DNA from: a bacterium TMED221
GTDB lineage: Bacteria > Actinomycetota > Acidimicrobiia > Actinomarinales > Actinomarinaceae
DNA: 6,334 nt
Direction: 5' to 3'
Assembly: GCA_002169115.2 (NCBI GenBank)
Contig: NHJS02000029.1
Location: 19,318-25,651 of the forward strand
The translations under genes were made by a program, and so were the position numbers. Shown here one piece after another: positions 5,618 to 6,334 of this stretch. The first letter of the stretch is position 1; each line of letters opens with the position of its first letter. The notes beneath the pieces are model-generated. The model made no database searches. It was not told the DNA's origin and saw only the letters and a list, made by a program, of their open reading frames with translations.

Positions 5618-6146
5618 TATCTAATTTTTGGATATTTTCATATGGGTAGACGACATAGATAGCTTTACCAATTAGATTGTCGACGGGTACATAACCAAAA
5701 ACTCTAGAGTCTTGGCTATTACTTCTGTTGTCACCTAATAAAAAGTATGAATCATTTGGTACATTATATTTTTCTTGATTCGTATATGTTTCATTTATTA
5801 TCCCTTTAAATATTAATAACTCATTATTTCTGTAAATATTTCCAAGAGTATCGCTTTCTATTACATCGCCAGGTAATCCAATTATTCTTTTGATATAGAC
5901 CGTTTGCGACGGAGTATCAAAATAATTCCATATTTTTAATGATTCAACTAATTTGGAAGCTGGAGATACATCTACATAGGTATCTGGGTGGTAGAAAACA
6001 ACAATATCTCCAATACCATAATTGACGTTGGAGATGTCATCTTTAAGAACTAGTACCCTATCGGATACATTAAGCGTGGGAGTCATCGACTCAGATGGAA
6101 TTATATATAATTGGACCAAGAATATTCTGATTATAGAAGCTAGCAA
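5610..6146 (-). CDS. lepB: Signal peptidase I
   Basis: This membrane-anchored serine protease (S26 family) removes signal peptides from exported proteins on the outer face of the membrane. The catalytic dyad is seen as S20 in IIPSESM and K86 in YIKRIIGLPGD. The C-terminal GDNRSNSQDSR box (138-148) and the GYVPVDNLIGKA segment complete the family pattern. The start given here is TTG at 6146 (178 residues), but it leaves only about 15 residues before the active-site motif, too short for a membrane anchor. The same frame stays open for 16 more hydrophobic codons to 6194 (just after a stop), with only ATT, ATA or ATC as possible initiators, which would give about 194 residues. No Shine-Dalgarno sequence is seen for either. 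The true start is therefore unresolved, but the product call is secure. Confidence 0.93.
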   Translation of the reverse strand: MLASIIRIFLVQLYIIPSESMTPTLNVSDRVLVLKDDISNVNYGIGDIVVFYHPDTYVDVSPASKLVESLKIWNYFDTPSQTVYIKRIIGLPGDVIESDTLGNIYRNNELLIFKGIINETYTNQEKYNVPNDSYFLLGDNRSNSQDSRVFGYVPVDNLIGKAIYVVYPYENIQKLDND

Positions 6147-6208
6147 TATTGCTAGAAGGATAGTTAGTAGCTTAGTAAAGATTCTTATAATAATTTAATA
6201 TTAATAAG

Positions 6209-6334
6209 TTAGGAACGATCTTCTTTGATTTTGGCAGCTTTTCCTATTCGATCTCTTAGATAGTAAAGTTTAGACCTACGAACTTTACCTTTTCTAATAA
6301 CCTCTAAAGAGTCAACTATTGGAGCATGTACGGG
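6209..6334 (-). CDS. rplS: 50S ribosomal protein bL19, C-terminal part (partial)
   Basis: The minus strand entering from the right edge encodes 41 residues before a TAA stop at 6211-6209. The sequence contains [19 protein letters not shown], then [16 protein letters not shown]. This is the hallmark C-terminal region of bL19, a ribosomal protein at the 30S-50S interface. The N-terminal two thirds lie outside the window. It is followed by lepB after at most 62 bases, or 14 if the longer lepB frame is used, the normal rplS-lepB arrangement. No terminator is seen between them, so read-through into lepB and rnhB is likely. Confidence 0.96.
   Translation of the reverse strand, partial: PVHAPIVDSLEVIRKGKVRRSKLYYLRDRIGKAAKIKEDRS

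Overview
This AT-rich window (roughly one third G+C by eye) is a piece of chromosomal core from a streamlined bacterium. All genes but one lie on the minus strand, and most are packed with overlaps or very short gaps. Read in transcription order (right to left), the genes are: the C-terminal end of rplS (bL19), signal peptidase I (lepB), RNase HII (rnhB), a plus-strand 35-residue membrane peptide, a crotonase-family enzyme, an amino-acid ABC transporter lipoprotein and its permease, a XerC-type tyrosine recombinase, rpsB (uS2), tsf (EF-Ts) and the first codons of pyrH. The order rplS-lepB-rnhB ... xerC-rpsB-tsf-pyrH is the typical actinobacterial arrangement. The 'HPRG' tail of XerC and the short 202-residue EF-Ts also fit. 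Low G+C plus actinobacterial synteny suggests a marine planktonic actinomycetote such as the Candidatus Actinomarinales. This taxonomic call is inference.

Layout. Positions 1-1384 hold the translation block pyrH-tsf-rpsB. Its genes touch or overlap by a base, and it has its own predicted promoter and a structured 5' leader at 1385-1514. Positions 1511-4071 hold a likely operon of substrate-binding lipoprotein, permease and xerC. Two stem-loops separate the lipoprotein from the permease, and the permease overlaps xerC by 14 bases. Positions 4072-4148 hold a compact control region in which two ARG-box-like sequences form a 36-bp palindrome covering a predicted promoter. Positions 4149-4904 hold the crotonase. 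The 37-bp gap at 4905-4941 is a divergent promoter region. Positions 4942-5049 encode the only plus-strand gene, a tiny membrane protein that converges on rnhB and overlaps it by 20 bp. Positions 5030-6334 hold rnhB, lepB and rplS in one close-packed minus-strand unit.

How it works together. The two flanks serve translation, protein export and genome maintenance (ribosomal proteins, EF-Ts, UMP kinase, signal peptidase, RNase HII, Xer recombinase). The centre is an accessory insert: an importer whose operator suggests ArgR control and therefore arginine or another basic amino acid as substrate, a crotonase without the classical glutamate pair, and the small membrane peptide. The importer's ATPase is not encoded in this window.

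The observations most worth following are the ARG-box palindrome over the transporter promoter, a mutually exclusive hairpin/anti-Shine-Dalgarno arrangement in the rpsB leader, the 35-residue membrane peptide, and a signal peptidase whose membrane anchor begins upstream of any canonical start codon. I saw no CRISPR array, insertion sequence, tRNA or rRNA.
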